The notes under the pieces are model-generated. The model saw nothing but the letters and a program-made list of their open reading frames with translations. It was not told the origin of the DNA and ran no database searches. Of a stretch of DNA of 64,000 nucleotides, positions 16,888-25,029 are shown in pieces. Source of the DNA: JAUPVS01 sp037139495 (GTDB lineage Bacteria; Patescibacteriota; Saccharimonadia; Saccharimonadales; JAUPVS01); the NCBI GenBank assembly GCA_037139495.1, contig JBAXGG010000001.1:1-64000 (forward strand). The letters run 5' to 3'. Made by a program: the position numbers and the translations under genes. Numbering within the stretch: position 1 is the first letter of the stretch; each line of letters opens with the position of its first letter.

Positions 16888-18573
16888 ATGACTAAGAAGA
16901 AAGCTATCTACATCGAAGATATACCTGAGAACGCTGCTGAATATCAAAAAGGTCTGCGTAAGTGGCTACCGATTGTAATCTTGAGCTTGGCGCTGATGAT
17001 TATCATCGTTGATACCACAGTTCTTAATGTTTCATTAAAGGTAATTTCTCAAGATCTGCACACTAACTTGCAGGGATTGCAGTGGGTAATTACCGCCTAC
17101 GCTCTAACGTTAGCAGCGTTTACGATTACCGGTGGGCGATTGGGTGACTTATTTGGCCGTAAAAAGATGTTCATGATGGGTGCAGTAATCTTTGCCGGTG
17201 GTTCGTTTATTACTTCTATCAGCCACTCGGTCGGCATTATGTTAATCGGTGAATCGATTATTGAGGGTATTGGTGCCGCCTTGATGATGCCAGCTACGGC
17301 TTCTTTGTTGGTAGCGAACTATAAAGGGCGAGACCGTGCTATTGCCTTTGGAGTTTGGGGTGGTATTGCTGGGGCGTCCTCGGCCATCGGTCCGATTATT
17401 GGTGGTTTTTTGACAACCAACTACAGCTGGCGCTGGGCCTTCCGTATTAACATTGTAGTAGCCATAGTGCTGTTAATGGGTTCAGTATTTATCGCAGAGT
17501 CACGTGATACTCTGGAGAAGAAGGAGCTCGACTTTGTTGGCGTATTACTGTCGGCAACCGGTTTGTTCGCTTTTGTTTACGGTATTATTGAGGCTCCAAC
17601 TTACGGTTGGTGGAAAGCTAGCCAGCCTTGGAGCATTTTAGGACACAGCTTTACGCTAGGCGGTTATTCGATTACCCCAATCGCCATGGGAATTGGTGTC
17701 ATCTTGCTTGCCTTGTTTGCGCTTTGGGAAAACTATGCTGAGAAGCAAGGGCATACACCGCTAGTTTCTCTGAAGTTATTTGCCAATACCCAGTTTACAT
17801 CGGGTGCGAGCACAGTTGCATTGATGTCGCTAGGTATGACTGGTTTAATTTTTGCTGTGCCAGTTTTTCTACAATCAGTCCGTAACCTGGATTCTTTGCA
17901 CACTGGTCTCGCCCTACTACCTTTGTCGCTGGCTATTTTGATCGTAGCACCTAGTTCGGCAATTCTCGCAAAACACTATAGCGCTAAGAGGATCATTCAA
18001 ACTGGCTTACTTATAGCCGTAATTGCTAGTCAGTATCTGCGTTTATTGATTGGTCCTAATGCCACAGCCTGGAATTTGGCGCCTGGCCTGGCTTTGTTTG
18101 GCATTGGCCTTGGCCTAGTTTTTGCTCAAGCTAGCAATCTAACTTTGTCGGCTGTCTCGGTAGAACAATCCGGCGAGGCATCGGGTGTTAATAACACGAT
18201 GCGCCAGGTTGGTTCGACCTTTGGCTCGGCTATTATTGGCGCCGTCGTTCTAACTACCCTCGCCAGTGGCTTAGTTAAGGGTGTAATGAATAGTCCAGAT
18301 ATCCCAACCAAGCTTAAACCACAATTATCAGCATTTGTAGCCCGCGACGCTTCGGCCGCTAGCTTGGATGGAGTTAAACTAGATAGTAATACGGCCGCGA
18401 AATTGCCAGCCAACACGAGCAATGTATTAACTGATATAGCACATCAAGCCTCGGCAGATGCCAGCCGTAAGGCTATGTTCTACACAGGAGTATTCTTATT
18501 GGGTGCATTCACTGTTTCTTTTGCACTCCCCAATACGCGTGACCTAGAAGGCAGGGCCGCCGGACGTCACTAG
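16888..18573 (+). CDS. MFS transporter, EmrB/QacA (DHA2, 14-helix) type
   Basis: An upstream in-frame start at 16807 would overlap the previous gene by 80 bases. ATG 16888, directly after that gene's stop, is preferred. The 561-residue product begins with a soluble segment and has about 14 helices. Motifs include DTTVLNVSL in TM1 and the motif A loop GRLGDLFGRKKMFM. The TM5 region (GGIAGASSAIGPIIGG) and GEASGVNNTMRQVGSTFG are typical of DHA2 exporters. A large external loop near the end (about 460-530) is polar. It probably pumps out amphipathic drugs. Confidence 0.92.
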   Translation: MTKKKAIYIEDIPENAAEYQKGLRKWLPIVILSLALMIIIVDTTVLNVSLKVISQDLHTNLQGLQWVITAYALTLAAFTITGGRLGDLFGRKKMFMMGAVIFAGGSFITSISHSVGIMLIGESIIEGIGAALMMPATASLLVANYKGRDRAIAFGVWGGIAGASSAIGPIIGGFLTTNYSWRWAFRINIVVAIVLLMGSVFIAESRDTLEKKELDFVGVLLSATGLFAFVYGIIEAPTYGWWKASQPWSILGHSFTLGGYSITPIAMGIGVILLALFALWENYAEKQGHTPLVSLKLFANTQFTSGASTVALMSLGMTGLIFAVPVFLQSVRNLDSLHTGLALLPLSLAILIVAPSSAILAKHYSAKRIIQTGLLIAVIASQYLRLLIGPNATAWNLAPGLALFGIGLGLVFAQASNLTLSAVSVEQSGEASGVNNTMRQVGSTFGSAIIGAVVLTTLASGLVKGVMNSPDIPTKLKPQLSAFVARDASAASLDGVKLDSNTAAKLPANTSNVLTDIAHQASADASRKAMFYTGVFLLGAFTVSFALPNTRDLEGRAAGRH

Positions 18574-18629
18574 ACGTAAGCACGATAATAATGGTATAAT
18601 AGTAATACTGCTTAGGCAGGTTACGTTAT

Positions 18630-19032
18630 GGGGCTGAATTTTAAGCTCGACGTTGGACTTTATCAGTTAGACTTGCAGGTCGCTTGCTCAGCGTTATAGG
18701 GCAAACCAGACTAGATGCAAAATCTTCTCTACGCGATGCTAAGGTAGCTGTAGCAAACTTGTTTGCACGCAGTGACTTCGCATTTGCAACAGCTTAAGTT
18801 TAATTACTTAAGCCGCTTCTTAATCGACACCAGATAGATTAAGTCAGCGTCAAATCATCCGGTTGCTTATCGTATCCTGACTCTTTTACGGTACTAAGAC
18901 TATGAGTCTGCAAGATGTACTATTTTGTCTGCTTTATACGCACATCCCTAAGACATTTAAGTAGACTATGCCTGTAGACAGCTAACAAAGATAAACTAGC
19001 GGACCCGGGGGCAGTACCCGGCAGCTCCACCA
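18630..19032 (+). ncRNA. ssrA: tmRNA (ssrA) with 26-residue tag ORF
   Basis: The 5' end GGGGCTG pairs with CAGCTCC before the encoded ACCA end, forming the alanine-type acceptor. The T-arm region (GGACCCGGGGGCAGTACCCGG) is present. The resume codon is taken as GCA 18717, and the tag runs to TAA 18795-18797 inside the H5 hairpin (GCTTAAG/CTTAAGC). The tag begins AKSSLRDAK and ends SDFAFATA, not the usual LAA. TATAAT (18595-18600) is its promoter, so the 5' end needs trimming of about 23 bases. It rescues stalled ribosomes with SmpB. Confidence 0.93.
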
Positions 19033-19037
19033 AATGA

Positions 19038-19066
19038 GACTTATCAATATTTGATAGGTCTTTTTT
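19038..19066 (+). terminator. Rho-independent terminator after tmRNA
   Basis: A 9-bp stem GACTTATCA/TGATAGGTC (one G-T pair) with a 5-base loop is followed by six T. Confidence 0.85.
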
Positions 19067-19159
19067 GTTTGTTCCTAATTTGTAAATTGACCCTACAGAG
19101 GGGGTTTGAACTTTGTGGAATTACCTGCACACAGTTCCCCTTTAACTAAGATTTTTTCA

Positions 19160-19861
19160 CTAATCGCTAGAAGTCATGAAAACTACCAATCGTTCATCAA
19201 AATCGTTTGTGCCTTGAATAATTTTACCAGCGCAAGTCATTAAGTTTAGACCAGGTTTGCTCACTAAGACAGGGGATAAAACAGTATTCATATCGACTTG
19301 ATTGGCTGGGTACGTTTTGGAGCTAACGACTTTATAGTTAAAAATTCTATCATCACCACGAGTGATGCTCACAGTGTCCCCAATTTTCAGCTTCCTCAAG
19401 TCATAAAAAAGACCTTTCGCTTGCCAACTCGATAAGTGGCCAAATATAAACATTGCCCCTCTTTGTCCCGGTTTAGCGCTGCCATTGTACCAGCCGGCGT
19501 CGTTAATATTACCTGGGTTGGTAATCTGACCATCTTTGACGTCTAAACTAAATACACGAGCCTTATAGATATTAAGTTTTGTAACTGAAATATACTTTGG
19601 TAAATCTGGAGCTACTTTGTATTTTACAAGCATATCATGAGTTGGTTTATCTATAGATGGTGAAGTGGTTATGTGAACGTCTTTTGGTATTTTGGGCCTT
19701 GTTATGTTGGAATATATTATAAAGGAGCAAATGGTTAGTCCAGCAAAGCCCATGACTATCAAAAATATCGGCAACCAAGTTAGAGTTTTCTTTATTGCTT
19801 GGTGACCATTAACCCCCGAAATTTTTGACCACTCTTTTGTCGATTTTTTCTTATAAGCCAT
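19160..19861 (-). CDS. Sortase
   Basis: The 233-residue protein has a cytosolic N-terminus, a membrane helix (about 30-51) and a sortase beta-barrel. Catalytic residues can be assigned as His142 (FGHLSS), Cys210 (LMTCAGK) and Arg224 (DERLVVF). It would cut a sorting motif in secreted proteins and join them to the cell wall or to another protein. It is transcribed divergently from a beta-propeller protein that ends in a PKTG sorting-type tail, the obvious candidate substrate. Class D/E/F assignment cannot be made by eye. Confidence 0.92.
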   Translation of the reverse strand: MAYKKKSTKEWSKISGVNGHQAIKKTLTWLPIFLIVMGFAGLTICSFIIYSNITRPKIPKDVHITTSPSIDKPTHDMLVKYKVAPDLPKYISVTKLNIYKARVFSLDVKDGQITNPGNINDAGWYNGSAKPGQRGAMFIFGHLSSWQAKGLFYDLRKLKIGDTVSITRGDDRIFNYKVVSSKTYPANQVDMNTVLSPVLVSKPGLNLMTCAGKIIQGTNDFDERLVVFMTSSD

Positions 19862-20018
19862 TACTATATATTAACAAATTAGAATGGAACCACCCTAGTC
19901 TTAAGATAGAAAAATGAATTTTAGATAGAGTCTTTACTTTATAAACAGGCTAAATAGCCATTATTAATACGTTTATGCTAAACTAATATTAAGTGTTCCA
20001 GCAAGAGGTAAAATAACT

Positions 20019-21425
20019 ATGAGAAAACAGCTTCGTTGGTTAATGGGAATAATTTCGGCAATTATTGCCTCTTCATTGTTGCTTTCGCCAACAATAGCAC
20101 ATGCTTTTACGCCGACTTTCAATGAATATTCCATACCCGGCGGGCCTGCTCAACCATTTGGAATAACAAGCGGCCCAGACGGTAATTTATGGTTTACCGA
20201 ACGTTCTAAAGACTTTATTGGTAAAATTACGACCAGCGGAGTTGTCACCGAATATCCTGTTACCACAATCGGCACTGACAAGTTCAGTATCACGGCTGGG
20301 CCGGATAATAATCTTTGGTTTACTGAAGGTAGTGCCAATAAAATTGGTAAAATTACGACCAGCGGAGTTGTTACCGAATATTCCGTGCCAACAGCATCGG
20401 CTAACCCATTTCGGATAATTGCTAGTTCAGATGGTAACTTGTGGTTTACAGAGGAGTCAGCAAGCGGAATTGCGAAAATTACGACCAGCGGAGTTATCAC
20501 CGAGTACGTTACCCCTACCAGCAACTCAGGGCCAGATGGTATAACACTTGGACCAGATGGTAATATTTGGTTTGCGGAGCGTAATACCAATAATATTGCT
20601 AAAGTTACTCCAGCTGGAGTGATTACTGAATATCACATCGGCAGTTCATTAGATACAAACGTAGTTGTAGCAGGACCAGATGGGAATATTTGGTTTGCGG
20701 AATCAACTGCCGGAAAAATTGGAAAAATGGCAACAGACGGTACAATACTCGCCGAGTTTTCCCTCCCACATACGTCAACCTTCTTCGAGATGGCTGCCGG
20801 ACCGGAGGGGAACGTATGGTACACCCAGCCAATGGCTACTGATGTAATCGGTCGGGTTACGCCGGAGGGTACAATTACCGAATTTACGCCACCAACGAGC
20901 AACTTCCAAGTAGCTGGTATAACCACTGGACCAGATGGTAATATATGGTTTACCGAGCAATCCGAATCAAAGATAGGTAGTATGACTATTGCTCAAGCAC
21001 CTGCTATTACTAATAAAACCGTTACTGCTATAACCGGTAAACCGGACATCATTAACGTAGTTAGCGGTATCGGCAATAACCCAGGCCCAGCGACATTATC
21101 TATTGTGACTGCCCCCATCCATGGTAGCGCTACAGTGAATACGACAGATGGTACAATTACCTATACTTCGAATAGCGGTTATATTGGTAGTGATAGCTTA
21201 ACGTATAGACTTTGCTCTGCTGATGATATAGCGTCTTGTAAGCAAGCCGTACTTAGCTTCAGCGTTGTGTCTGATGCAGTAATAGCTCCACCTAAAACTG
21301 GTTTTGGAGCCTATACTGACAATAACCGACAAAAACTGGCATTATACGGAAGTCTTACTACTATGTGTTTAATGACCTCCTACTTTGTGCGTCGTTACAA
21401 CCGCAAGAATTCAGTGACTATTTAG
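20019..21425 (+). CDS. Surface beta-propeller (Vgb/NHL-like) protein with PKTG sorting tail
   Basis: The 468-residue product has a signal peptide (to about residue 30). Seven repeats of about 42 residues follow, each built on GPDGNLWFTE...IGKITTSGVVTEY, a seven-bladed propeller like streptogramin lyase (Vgb). An Ig-like tandem domain follows (about 330-415), then PPKTGFG (PKTG at 425-428), a hydrophobic helix (about 439-456) and a basic end RRYNRKN. Being secreted and wall-directed, it is unlikely to be an antibiotic lyase; binding or adhesion is more likely. Three blades share near-identical DNA. AGAGG precedes the ATG, and a TAAACT element lies at 19979-19984. Confidence 0.85.
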   Translation: MRKQLRWLMGIISAIIASSLLLSPTIAHAFTPTFNEYSIPGGPAQPFGITSGPDGNLWFTERSKDFIGKITTSGVVTEYPVTTIGTDKFSITAGPDNNLWFTEGSANKIGKITTSGVVTEYSVPTASANPFRIIASSDGNLWFTEESASGIAKITTSGVITEYVTPTSNSGPDGITLGPDGNIWFAERNTNNIAKVTPAGVITEYHIGSSLDTNVVVAGPDGNIWFAESTAGKIGKMATDGTILAEFSLPHTSTFFEMAAGPEGNVWYTQPMATDVIGRVTPEGTITEFTPPTSNFQVAGITTGPDGNIWFTEQSESKIGSMTIAQAPAITNKTVTAITGKPDIINVVSGIGNNPGPATLSIVTAPIHGSATVNTTDGTITYTSNSGYIGSDSLTYRLCSADDIASCKQAVLSFSVVSDAVIAPPKTGFGAYTDNNRQKLALYGSLTTMCLMTSYFVRRYNRKNSVTI

Positions 21426-21570
21426 AAAACTTACAAGCTTTCTTCTTAATTCATCTTAGTCGCTCTTTCGTTTTTTATAATTTATATGCTTATCACAGAG
21501 TAATTAATGCTAACGTTGTAATTTCATTAATATTTGAGGTGTGAAAAATTATCAAGGTGCCTCACCATTA

Positions 21571-21595
21571 AAGACTCATCATTTATGAGTCTTTT
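21571..21595 (+). terminator. Rho-independent terminator before the permease
   Basis: A 9-bp perfect stem AAGACTCAT/ATGAGTCTT is followed by a short T run. It occupies the bases just before an in-frame ATG at 21596, which argues that the permease starts further on, at 21623. Confidence 0.75.
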
Positions 21596-21622
21596 ATGCT
21601 ACCTGTTTGTTATGATGAGGCT

Positions 21623-22762
21623 ATGGTCATTCATGCTTTTGAACATGCGTTGTCGATGGCTTTTGCGATGGGCTGGGAGATAATATGGCCGCTCATACTG
21701 GGTTTTGGGATATCTGGCGCGATTCAAGCAGTTGTTTCGCATCGCCAAATGAGCCAGTTGCTACCAGATGATAAGCCAAAAACTTTAGTTGTTGCGACAG
21801 CTTTGGGGGCAGCGTCCTCTTCTTGTTCTTACGCCGCCGTGGCCCTGGGCAGGTCGTTAGTTAAAAAAGGGGCTAACTTTACTGCGGCTATGGCTTTTGA
21901 GATTGCTTCAACAAACTTAGTTATTGAACTGGGAATTATAATGGCGGTTTTATTAGGGTGGCAGTTTACCCTGGCCGAGTTTTTTGGTGGTCCGTTTATG
22001 ATCATTGTCTTAGCTCTGTTATTTAAACGCTACCTAACTCCCAAAATGTTAGCTGTTGCTACCAAACAAGCTCAAAAAGGGCTGCCGGGTAAGATGGAAG
22101 GCCATGCCGTGATGGATGATATGGCAGTCGGCGGCAATAAATCGGTTTTTAAAAAATTATTATCATCAGATGGGAAAACCGCAACAAGTCACTTTTACGT
22201 TATGGACTGGGCTTCGGTCTGGGTTGATTTAGCTGTTGGCTTATTGATTGCGGGGGCAGTTGCCGCCTGGGTACCGTCAGAGTTCTTTCAGAAGCTATTT
22301 ATAACTTCCCATCCGTTACTATCAGCTCTCTGGGGTCCAATAGTTGGCCCATTGATTGCAATAGTGTCATTTGTATGTAGTGTTGGAAATGTACCACTGG
22401 CGGCCGTTCTTTGGAATGGTGGTATCAGTTTTGGAGGTGTGGTGGCCTTTATATTTGCTGACTTAATCGTTTTTCCTATCTTGCGCATCTACAAAAAGTA
22501 TTACGGCGCTAAGATGGCGATCTTCTTATTTGTGACCTTTTATATTGCCATGGTAGCCGCCGGATATTTCGTTGAGCTGGTATTTTGGTTGTTACATCTG
22601 ACGCCTACAATCCGCAATGCCAAAATTTTGGAGCCAAGTATTACCCTCAACTACACCTCGGTGCTTAACATTATCTTCCTGCTGATAAGTACGGCCCTGG
22701 TTTGGCGATTTTTGTGTACCGGCGGCCCAAAAATGCTAAAGATGATGAACGGCAAGCACTAG
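21623..22762 (+). CDS. Permease of the DUF318/ArsP-like family
   Basis: The 379-residue polytopic protein resembles the predicted permease family that includes ArsP and SO_0444-type efflux proteins. The repeated half motif GAASSSCSYAAVALGRSLVKKGA and its mirror CSVGNVPLAAVLWNGGISFGGVVAFIFADL, each with a Cys, are typical and suggest metal or metalloid export. The start is set at ATG 21623: TATGAT (21611-21616) ends 6 bases before it, and the alternative ATG 21596 lies at the edge of a terminator hairpin. The central loop (about 150-190) is hydrophilic. Confidence 0.85.
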   Translation: MVIHAFEHALSMAFAMGWEIIWPLILGFGISGAIQAVVSHRQMSQLLPDDKPKTLVVATALGAASSSCSYAAVALGRSLVKKGANFTAAMAFEIASTNLVIELGIIMAVLLGWQFTLAEFFGGPFMIIVLALLFKRYLTPKMLAVATKQAQKGLPGKMEGHAVMDDMAVGGNKSVFKKLLSSDGKTATSHFYVMDWASVWVDLAVGLLIAGAVAAWVPSEFFQKLFITSHPLLSALWGPIVGPLIAIVSFVCSVGNVPLAAVLWNGGISFGGVVAFIFADLIVFPILRIYKKYYGAKMAIFLFVTFYIAMVAAGYFVELVFWLLHLTPTIRNAKILEPSITLNYTSVLNIIFLLISTALVWRFLCTGGPKMLKMMNGKH

Positions 22763-22820
22763 CTTAGAGTTTTATCTATCGCAACATGCATTTATAATAG
22801 TTAAGTTGAGTAAACATTAA

Positions 22821-22930
22821 CTATGATTAATCTTGATTTGGGTCCGATAGACGATTGTTTCGATGCGATCCGTCAGGTCGACGAACACCATGCGGCGTAG
22901 GAACAAGCCCAAGCTTACTCTCAATCATAG
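22821..22930 (+). ncRNA. Structured RNA, long nested hairpin, possibly divergent SRP RNA
   Basis: Nested complementary arms run through the whole segment: CTATGATT (22821-22828) with AATCATAG (22923-22930), TTGGGT (22838) with GCCCAA (22907), and TTGTTTC (22855) with GGAACAA (22900). CCGT (22870) with GCGG (22892) closes the inner part. The apical 5' side reads GTCAGGT, as in bacterial SRP RNA domain IV, and the length (110) matches 4.5S RNA. However, the expected GGAA tetraloop and AGCAG 3' side are absent. TATAAT (22793-22798) is a plausible promoter. The RNA character is well supported; the SRP identity is tentative. Confidence 0.5.
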
Positions 22931-22968
22931 CAATTACTAAGCACCTAGTATTACCAAGTAACTTATGC

Positions 22969-23018
22969 TATAATTAGTGGGATTAAGTTAGGCGCTTACA
23001 TCCGATAAGCGCTTTTTT
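22969..23018 (+). promoter_or_regulatory. Promoter followed at once by terminator-like hairpin, typA leader
   Basis: TGCTATAAT (hexamer 22969-22974) predicts a start near 22981. Ten bases later there is a perfect 7-bp hairpin GCGCTTA/TAAGCGC (22992-22998, 23006-23012) and six T. This could attenuate typA, or end the hairpin RNA upstream. AGGA (23021-23024) is the typA ribosome site. Confidence 0.65.
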
Positions 23019-23031
23019 ATTAGGAAATTTT

Positions 23032-24864
23032 ATGGTCCAAACAACCCAAGATCCCACAAAAATTCGCAATATTGCAATTATCGCCCACGTTGACCATGGT
23101 AAAACTACCCTAGTAGACGGGCTTTTAAAGCAATCCCAGACTTTCCGCGACAACCAGGCCGAAATGAGCCAGGACCTAATTATGGACAGTGGCGATCAAG
23201 AAAAAGAGCGGGGGATCACTATCACTGCTAAAGTCACGGCTGTTCAGCATGGTGATTACCGAATTAACATTATTGATACCCCTGGTCACGCTGACTTTAG
23301 TGGTGAAGTTGAACGGACTTTGAATATGGCCGACGGCTGCATACTTATTGTTGATGCTCAAGAAGGCCCAATGCCGCAAACTAAGTTTGTTTTAAGTAAG
23401 GCTTTAGCCAATGAACTAAAACCAATTGTTATCATCAACAAGATCGACAAAACCGCTAGTCGCGTTAAAGAGGTAGAAGATGAGCTAGCTGATCTTTTCC
23501 TAGAACTAGCCGTGCACGAAGACCAACTTCACTACCCAACCTATTACGCGATCGGTAGAGCCGGCAAAGCTTGGAAAACAATGCCAGCCGACTCAGACGT
23601 CGACGGCAACCTAGATGATGTTTTTGATGCTATTATCGAGCACATCCCAGCCCCGAAGATTAATGTCGATAAACCTTTCCAGATGCTAGTTACCGCTCTG
23701 GCTTGGGACACCTTTAAAGGTAAGTACGCCATTGGCAGGATTACTCAGGGCCATGTTCAAGCTGGCGATCCAGTTACTCTTTGCAAAAAAGACGGCACTT
23801 TTACAAAAGCCAAGATTGATCTTGTATTTATGAGTCATGGCATTAGCCGCTTTGAAGTCGATGGTGGGGTGGCCGGAGATATTGTTCAGCTGACTGGTGT
23901 AGCCGATGCCAAAATTGGCGAAACTATTGCTGACGCCGATAACCCCGAGGCCCTACCTGTACTAGAAGTCGAAGCCCCGACGCTTAAAATTTATCTTGGC
24001 CCTAATACTAGCCCAATGAAGGGACTAGAAGGGGAATTTACTACTTCTCGTCAGATTGGCGAACGTTTACAGAAAGAATTAGAAACTAATGTTGGTCTGC
24101 GCGTCGAGGATGAAGGCATAGGCTTTTTGGTCTCTGGCCGCGGTGAACTCCACCTTTCTGTTTTGATCGAAACCATGCGCCGCGAAGGTTATGAATTCGA
24201 AGTTGGCCGCCCGCAGGTTGTAACCCGCGAAACTAACGGTTCCATCGAAGAACCACTTGAAGAAGTAATTATCGAAGTTCCGGCCGAACACGTCGGTACT
24301 GTCCAGATGGAACTGGGCAAACGCCGTGCTGTCCTAAAAGAACAGTTTGCGAGCCCTAAAGGCGTTACAAAGTTGGTCTATGAATTGCCAACTCGAGCTC
24401 TTTTGGGTATGCGTAACATCTTATTGACGAATACCAAGGGTACTATCGTTATGAACAGCTTAATCATTGGTTATCAACCCCTAGGCAGTGCCTTACAGCA
24501 ACTCCGTAGTGGTGTCTTAATTGCTTTCGAAACTGGCATTACCACTCCGTACGCATTGCAGAACGCTGAAGCTCGTGGTGTTACCTTTGTCGGCCCGGCT
24601 ATTAAAGTTTATGCCGGTCAAATTGTCGGCCTCAACAGCCGCAATGAAGACATGGAAATTAACGTATGCAAGGGTAAGCATTTAACTAACATGCGTAGTT
24701 CCAGTAGTGACGGTGTCGTGCAGTTGACCCCCCCAATTACTTTTAGCCTCGAAGAGTGCCTCGACTTCATCGAAAACGACGAACTTTTGGAAGTCACGCC
24801 AGAGAGCTTGCGACTGCGTAAAAGGGAATTAGACCCTAGCAAACGCAAACGCGCTGCCAAGTAA
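23032..24864 (+). CDS. typA: Translational GTPase TypA/BipA
   Basis: The 610-residue GTPase binds the ribosome like EF-G and helps large-subunit assembly and stress adaptation. G1 is AHVDHGKTTL, the switch region includes ERGITITAK, G3 is DTPGHADF, and G4 is NKID. Domains II, III and V and the TypA-specific C-terminal domain (PTRALLGMRNILLTNTKGT; LTNMRSSSSDGVVQLTPP) complete the usual length. The C-terminus is Lys/Arg-rich. Its leader contains a terminator-like hairpin. Confidence 0.97.
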   Translation: MVQTTQDPTKIRNIAIIAHVDHGKTTLVDGLLKQSQTFRDNQAEMSQDLIMDSGDQEKERGITITAKVTAVQHGDYRINIIDTPGHADFSGEVERTLNMADGCILIVDAQEGPMPQTKFVLSKALANELKPIVIINKIDKTASRVKEVEDELADLFLELAVHEDQLHYPTYYAIGRAGKAWKTMPADSDVDGNLDDVFDAIIEHIPAPKINVDKPFQMLVTALAWDTFKGKYAIGRITQGHVQAGDPVTLCKKDGTFTKAKIDLVFMSHGISRFEVDGGVAGDIVQLTGVADAKIGETIADADNPEALPVLEVEAPTLKIYLGPNTSPMKGLEGEFTTSRQIGERLQKELETNVGLRVEDEGIGFLVSGRGELHLSVLIETMRREGYEFEVGRPQVVTRETNGSIEEPLEEVIIEVPAEHVGTVQMELGKRRAVLKEQFASPKGVTKLVYELPTRALLGMRNILLTNTKGTIVMNSLIIGYQPLGSALQQLRSGVLIAFETGITTPYALQNAEARGVTFVGPAIKVYAGQIVGLNSRNEDMEINVCKGKHLTNMRSSSSDGVVQLTPPITFSLEECLDFIENDELLEVTPESLRLRKRELDPSKRKRAAK

Positions 24865-24881
24865 GCATCTTAGCCTACATC

Positions 24882-25029
24882 TTGACTATTTTTGCAAATC
24901 GTGCTAATATAATGGTATTGTTCAATTGAATCCTAAGTTTGTACTTATTACTGAGGCTTCATCTGCGGCAATCATGGCCCTCAAAAGCTAAGTAATAATA
25001 TTCTAAACAAACCAAAGGATTCTTTTTTT
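24882..25029 (+). promoter_or_regulatory. Promoter and long structured leader of the DEAD-box gene
   Basis: TTGACT (24882-24887) and TAATAT (24905-24910, overlapping TATAAT at 24908) drive a leader of about 110 bases, unusual here, where most leaders are under 10. A perfect 7-bp pairing TATTACT/AGTAATA brackets a central GAGG/CCTC-paired region. AAAGGA then lies before a T-rich spacer and the ATG. The layout resembles cold-responsive leaders. Confidence 0.5.

Noticed and set aside
19081..19140. Imperfect hairpin GAACTTTGTG/CACACAGTTC as the sortase terminator
   Set aside because: On the minus strand there is no T run after the stem, so termination is not supported.
20019..21425. Streptogramin (virginiamycin B) lyase resistance gene
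   Set aside because: The propeller repeats match, but the protein is secreted, fused to an Ig-like domain and carries a wall-sorting tail. An intracellular lyase role does not fit.
21541..21587. A 15-codon ORF (GTG start, ending in KTHHL) running into the terminator before the permease
   Set aside because: The ribosome site is weak (GAGG 1 base from GTG) and there is no alternative pairing. It probably arises by chance from the terminator sequence.
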